8,453 nucleotides of DNA from CANLWN01 sp039815505 (lineage in GTDB: Bacteria > Bacteroidota > Bacteroidia > Flavobacteriales > Flavobacteriaceae). Positions 6,450 to 8,453 of this stretch are shown here, piece after piece. The notes under the pieces were generated by a model, which had not been told where the DNA came from, did no database searches, and was given only the letters and a program-made list of their open reading frames with translations. The position numbers and the translations under genes were made by a program. The stretch lies in assembly GCA_039815505.1 (NCBI GenBank), contig JBCBZE010000133.1, positions 1 to 8,453 of the forward strand, given 5' to 3'. Position 1 is the stretch's first letter. Every line of letters starts with the position of its first letter.

Positions 6450-6502
6450 ATACTATGCGAGAAATAGCTCCCCCCTTAAAAAAGTCTAAAACAAAATAGG
6501 TA

Positions 6503-6817
6503 ATGATAGTCATCCATATTCTATGCTCCGAGAAGAGTGAAGCTGAAACCATAATAGAATTACTCATTGAAGAACAATTAATATGGAACGCCACAATTTC
6601 TAAAAAGACGTTTTACGAAGAAAAAGATAAGGAGCGTATAGGAACCAATGACAAATTTTTGATTACCGCTAAAACCAGGTCTTTGCTTTTTCAATCTGTA
6701 AACCACCTGCTTAGAGACATCTATAAGGATCATATGCCATTGCTTTATTGCATACCTATTGTTTATATGGATCCCCAACAGTCCGATATGCTATTAAAAC
6801 AGACCCTTAAAATTTAA
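6503..6817 (+). CDS. Divergent CutA/PII-fold-like small protein
   Basis: 104 residues, close to the usual 105-115 of CutA. The pattern fits a CutA-like ferredoxin fold: strand IVIHILC, helix with SEAETIIELLIEEQLIWNATI (CutA: helix then L-x-E-x-L-x-A), a strand with Tyr38, then KFLITAKTRSLLF (CutA: LKT), a helix, and LPLIYC-like LLYCIPIVYMD (CutA: P-E-hydrophobic). It lacks the usual Cys in the AACANI-type motif (it has WNATI) and the Trp after the Tyr, so metal-tolerance function should not be assumed. Trimeric CutA and PII proteins share this fold, so a sensing or regulatory role is possible. TAGG sits two bases before the ATG, rather close. The stop is one base from the stop of the convergent LysR gene. 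Not preceded by its own recognisable promoter. Confidence 0.7.
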   Translation: MIVIHILCSEKSEAETIIELLIEEQLIWNATISKKTFYEEKDKERIGTNDKFLITAKTRSLLFQSVNHLLRDIYKDHMPLLYCIPIVYMDPQQSDMLLKQTLKI

Positions 6818-6818
6818 A

Positions 6819-7742
6819 TCAATACTTCTCGAACCAATCAAACTTCTCCTTAATTATATTATCTTTTTCTACATAAATATACTTCAGGAAAGCATGGGCC
6901 GCCGGAGATAATTTTTTCGCTTCAAGCCAAATGAGGTTCCAAGTGGTACTAATGGGTAATCCTTTAACCGGAATTATTTGAAGATCATTGTTCTTTAGGG
7001 CATTCTTAATTCCTATGAGCGGCATTATGGAATAGCCCAGACCAGCTATAACCGCCTGCTTTACAGCCTCATTTGAGGTAAGCTCAATTTTTTTTCTCAC
7101 TGCGAATCTATTCCTTGAGATAAAATTCTCCATTGCATTTCTGGTAGCTGAACCCGGTTCCCTAAATATCAATGGCAGGTCTTCCAATAATGTTTTTTTT
7201 GTTGGGGCCTTTACAAAATCCCTTTGCATACCACCTACAAAGAAAAGTTTGTTCTGCATGAGTTCCACTCGATTAATTTTTAGCTTTTTTGGCAGGACGG
7301 ATACCATGGCAAAATCCACTTCGTTCTGTTCCACACTTTCCACAACCCGGGCTTTATTAGTGACGTCCATGATAAGTTCTACACCTTTATGCTGCTCCAT
7401 AAAATCGGATAAAAAATAGGGCATTACATATTTTCCCGTGGACACCACGGAAATTTTAAGGCGACCGGATAATTGTCCTTTATACGATAAAGTTTTGTAA
7501 TTAATGGCATGCACCTCATCCAGGATTTTTTCGGCAGCAGCGGCAATTTCCTTTCCAAAATCGGTTACAAACAATTTTCTTCCGACCACTTCGGTCAAGG
7601 GAATCGAAAATTGATCTTGAAAATTTTTCAATTGTATGGAAACTGCTGGTTGTGTTAGATGCAGTTCTTCCGACGCCTTTGTAATACTTTGGTTTTGAGA
7701 TATTTTCAAAAATATCTGTAATTGATGCAGTGTATAATTCAT
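6819..7742 (-). CDS. LysR-family regulator, CbbR-like
   Basis: 307 residues from the ATG at 7742 (MNYTLHQLQIFL), the usual opening of this group; an ATG three codons upstream (7751) is in frame, and neither has a Shine-Dalgarno. Residues 1-60 form the winged helix-turn-helix (NQSITKASEELHLTQPAVSIQLKNFQDQF). From about 88 onward lies the LysR substrate-binding domain. The segment LKISVVSTGKYVMPYFLSDF matches the VVSTAKY stretch known from CbbR/RbcR regulators of carbon fixation; FREPGSATRNAMENF and NEAVKQAVIAGLGYSIMP are also standard LysR effector-domain blocks. In flavobacteria CbbR-like proteins need not control a Calvin cycle; no such genes are visible here. Divergent from a small gene across a spacer with two inverted repeats, so autoregulation plus control of that gene is likely. 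Effector unknown. Confidence 0.93.
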   Translation of the reverse strand: MNYTLHQLQIFLKISQNQSITKASEELHLTQPAVSIQLKNFQDQFSIPLTEVVGRKLFVTDFGKEIAAAAEKILDEVHAINYKTLSYKGQLSGRLKISVVSTGKYVMPYFLSDFMEQHKGVELIMDVTNKARVVESVEQNEVDFAMVSVLPKKLKINRVELMQNKLFFVGGMQRDFVKAPTKKTLLEDLPLIFREPGSATRNAMENFISRNRFAVRKKIELTSNEAVKQAVIAGLGYSIMPLIGIKNALKNNDLQIIPVKGLPISTTWNLIWLEAKKLSPAAHAFLKYIYVEKDNIIKEKFDWFEKY

Positions 7743-7787
7743 AAATAACATTTATGTATAGTATAATAAATATAAATAAAAATTTAT
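7741..7787. promoter_or_regulatory. Two ATAAAT-N3/4-ATTTAT inverted repeats, candidate LysR sites
   Basis: ATAAAT-AAC-ATTTAT lies at 7741-7755, over the start codon region of the LysR gene, and ATAAAT-AAAA-ATTTAT at 7772-7787. Their centres are about 31-32 bp apart, near three helical turns. Both contain the T-N11-A type spacing of LysR boxes, and paired sites are how LysR tetramers usually bind. The region is extremely AT-rich, so chance is a serious alternative. Confidence 0.35.
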
Positions 7788-7856
7788 GATTTAAATGCTA
7801 GACCTTTGTATCGATTATAAATACTTAGTACTAAAATAACTTTAAAACTTTTAGAC

Positions 7857-8165
7857 ATGCAGACACAAGAACTAGAACAAGTAAAAAAAACTAAGCAAGC
7901 AATTCAATTGGTAGAAGGCGTATTTACCCCATCAGAAGCTTCACATGTTATAACGAGTCTATTGGACGAAAAAATCAATTTTCACAAACTACAGAGATTA
8001 CAAGCCTGTGAAGGAAACCATGAAAGTGATACCCAATACACAGATAACCGGATTAAAGAATTGGAAAATGAAAAACTGATTGCAAAGGAATTTATTGCCA
8101 ACATACGTAGTCTGGGCCGCAACCTAAAAATCAATGGAACATTAGAAATTGATCTTGCGGATTAA
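7857..8165 (+). CDS. Small cytosolic protein of unknown function, divergent from LysR
   Basis: 102 residues, no signal peptide and no membrane segment. I do not recognise a named domain, though its architecture looks like a conserved flavobacterial hypothetical protein. It is predicted mainly helical: a first helix pair around GVFTPSEASHVITSLLDEKINFHKLQRL (21-48), then a variable polar link (ACEGNHESDTQYTDNR) and a charged helix RIKELENEKLIAKEFIANIRSL (65-86), ending in a beta-like KINGTLEIDLAD. The single cysteine is at 51. The first helices resemble small helical scaffolding or adaptor proteins, but no partner can be named. Divergent gene position makes it a probable target of the LysR regulator. 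No Shine-Dalgarno; the leader is A/T-rich. No clear promoter match was found in the spacer. Confidence 0.8.
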   Translation: MQTQELEQVKKTKQAIQLVEGVFTPSEASHVITSLLDEKINFHKLQRLQACEGNHESDTQYTDNRIKELENEKLIAKEFIANIRSLGRNLKINGTLEIDLAD

Positions 8166-8179
8166 TTGCTATTCGAATA

Positions 8180-8194
8180 CTACGTTAAACGTAG
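8180..8194. other. Small perfect inverted repeat downstream of the 102-residue gene
   Basis: CTACGT-TAA-ACGTAG has 6-bp perfect arms, 15 bp after the stop codon. No T-run follows, so it is not a good terminator. It may be an RNA-end hairpin or a binding site. The 105 bases between this gene and the next ORF hold nothing else that I can identify. Confidence 0.3.
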
Positions 8195-8270
8195 GTCTCG
8201 CGAAAAATCTCCAATTATTTCTTAAAAACAACAAAACGGCCCTGGTTGGACTGTAACTAAAAATCACTAT

Positions 8271-8438
8271 ATGTTTTCATCAAAACCCTTATTACTTTCA
8301 CTGATTGGACTAAGTTTACTCACATGTAGTGTGCTGTTCTCCTATGTCAATAACAATATTTTTATGGACAAACTTCTAATATGTTCTTTTATACTGTTTG
8401 TTGTTTTCTTGATAAGGTCATCGGGTAAGATCCGGTGA
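8271..8438 (+). CDS. Possible small two-helix membrane protein
   Basis: 55 residues, starting MFSSKPLLLSLIGLSLLTCS. Two hydrophobic spans (about 6-26 and 33-49) are separated by a short polar turn (YVNNNIFMD), followed by a basic tail RSSGKIR, so an inner-membrane hairpin with a cytosolic basic end is plausible. TCS near residue 19 resembles a weak lipobox, but the second span makes a lipoprotein less likely. No recognised family. It lies 105 nt after the preceding gene on the same strand and ends at a terminator, which fits a last-in-operon gene. Against it: no Shine-Dalgarno, and the stop codon and last codons are inside the terminator stem. Real-gene status is uncertain. Confidence 0.5.
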   Translation: MFSSKPLLLSLIGLSLLTCSVLFSYVNNNIFMDKLLICSFILFVVFLIRSSGKIR

Positions 8439-8450
8439 CCTTACATTTTA
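8413..8450 (+). terminator. Intrinsic terminator overlapping the end of the 55-residue ORF
   Basis: TAAGGTCATCGG (8413-8424) pairs with CCGGTGACCTTA (8432-8443) over 12 bp with a single G-T wobble and a 7-base loop, followed by CATTTTATAA. The stem is long and the downstream T-stretch short but present. It would end transcripts from the 102-residue gene and the small membrane ORF. The TGA stop of that ORF (8436-8438) is in the right arm. Confidence 0.7.
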
Positions 8451-8453
8451 TAA

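Noticed and set aside
7805..7844. TTTG (7805-7808) with TAACTTTA (7837-7844) as promoter of the 102-residue gene
   Set aside because: The spacing of 28 bases is too long for the Bacteroidota promoter, and the resulting leader would be only a few bases.

Overview
The window looks like a chromosomal segment of a marine-type Bacteroidota, most likely a flavobacterium. The grounds are protein style (a TolC-family protein with an 'FSQQQ' signal-peptidase junction, CNAQQ and IQGQK secretion junctions, a CbbR-like LysR regulator starting MNYTLHQLQIFL), low-to-moderate GC with very AT-rich spacers, weak or absent Shine-Dalgarno sequences at most starts, and a perfect Bacteroidota-type -7 element (TAnnTTTG) in front of the TetR gene. 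The genus cannot be fixed from sequence alone. I see no tRNA, rRNA, CRISPR array, transposase or attachment site.

Left part (1-5388, minus strand): a compact efflux or secretion operon read right to left. It runs TetR-family regulator, ABC half-exporter, HlyD-type periplasmic adaptor, TolC-type outer-membrane channel, then the start of a YitT-family membrane protein that runs off the left edge. Junctions are very tight: an 8-nt overlap, a 6-nt gap, a 1-nt gap and a 20-nt gap. Together the genes specify a tripartite trans-envelope exporter under its own repressor. The ABC subunit is odd: Walker A and the Q-loop are intact, but the LSGGQ signature, the Walker B/catalytic acidic pair and the H-switch histidine are all replaced.

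Middle (5389-6502, plus strand): a divergent control region holds a 15-bp perfect palindrome inside the TetR promoter and three copies of an 8-bp word at 46-47 bp spacing. It is followed by two small tandem secreted proteins that are paralogues of each other and match no function I recognise. They end at a strong nested terminator hairpin.

Right part (6503-8453): a divergent CutA/PII-fold-like small protein is convergent, with a 1-nt gap, to a CbbR-like LysR regulator. The regulator is divergent from a small cytosolic protein of unknown function, followed by a 55-residue two-helix membrane ORF whose stop codon lies inside a terminator hairpin. The LysR spacer carries two ATAAAT/ATTTAT inverted repeats about three helical turns apart.

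The main candidates for something undescribed are the exporter with a non-canonical ATPase and the paralogous secreted pair facing it across a shared control region.
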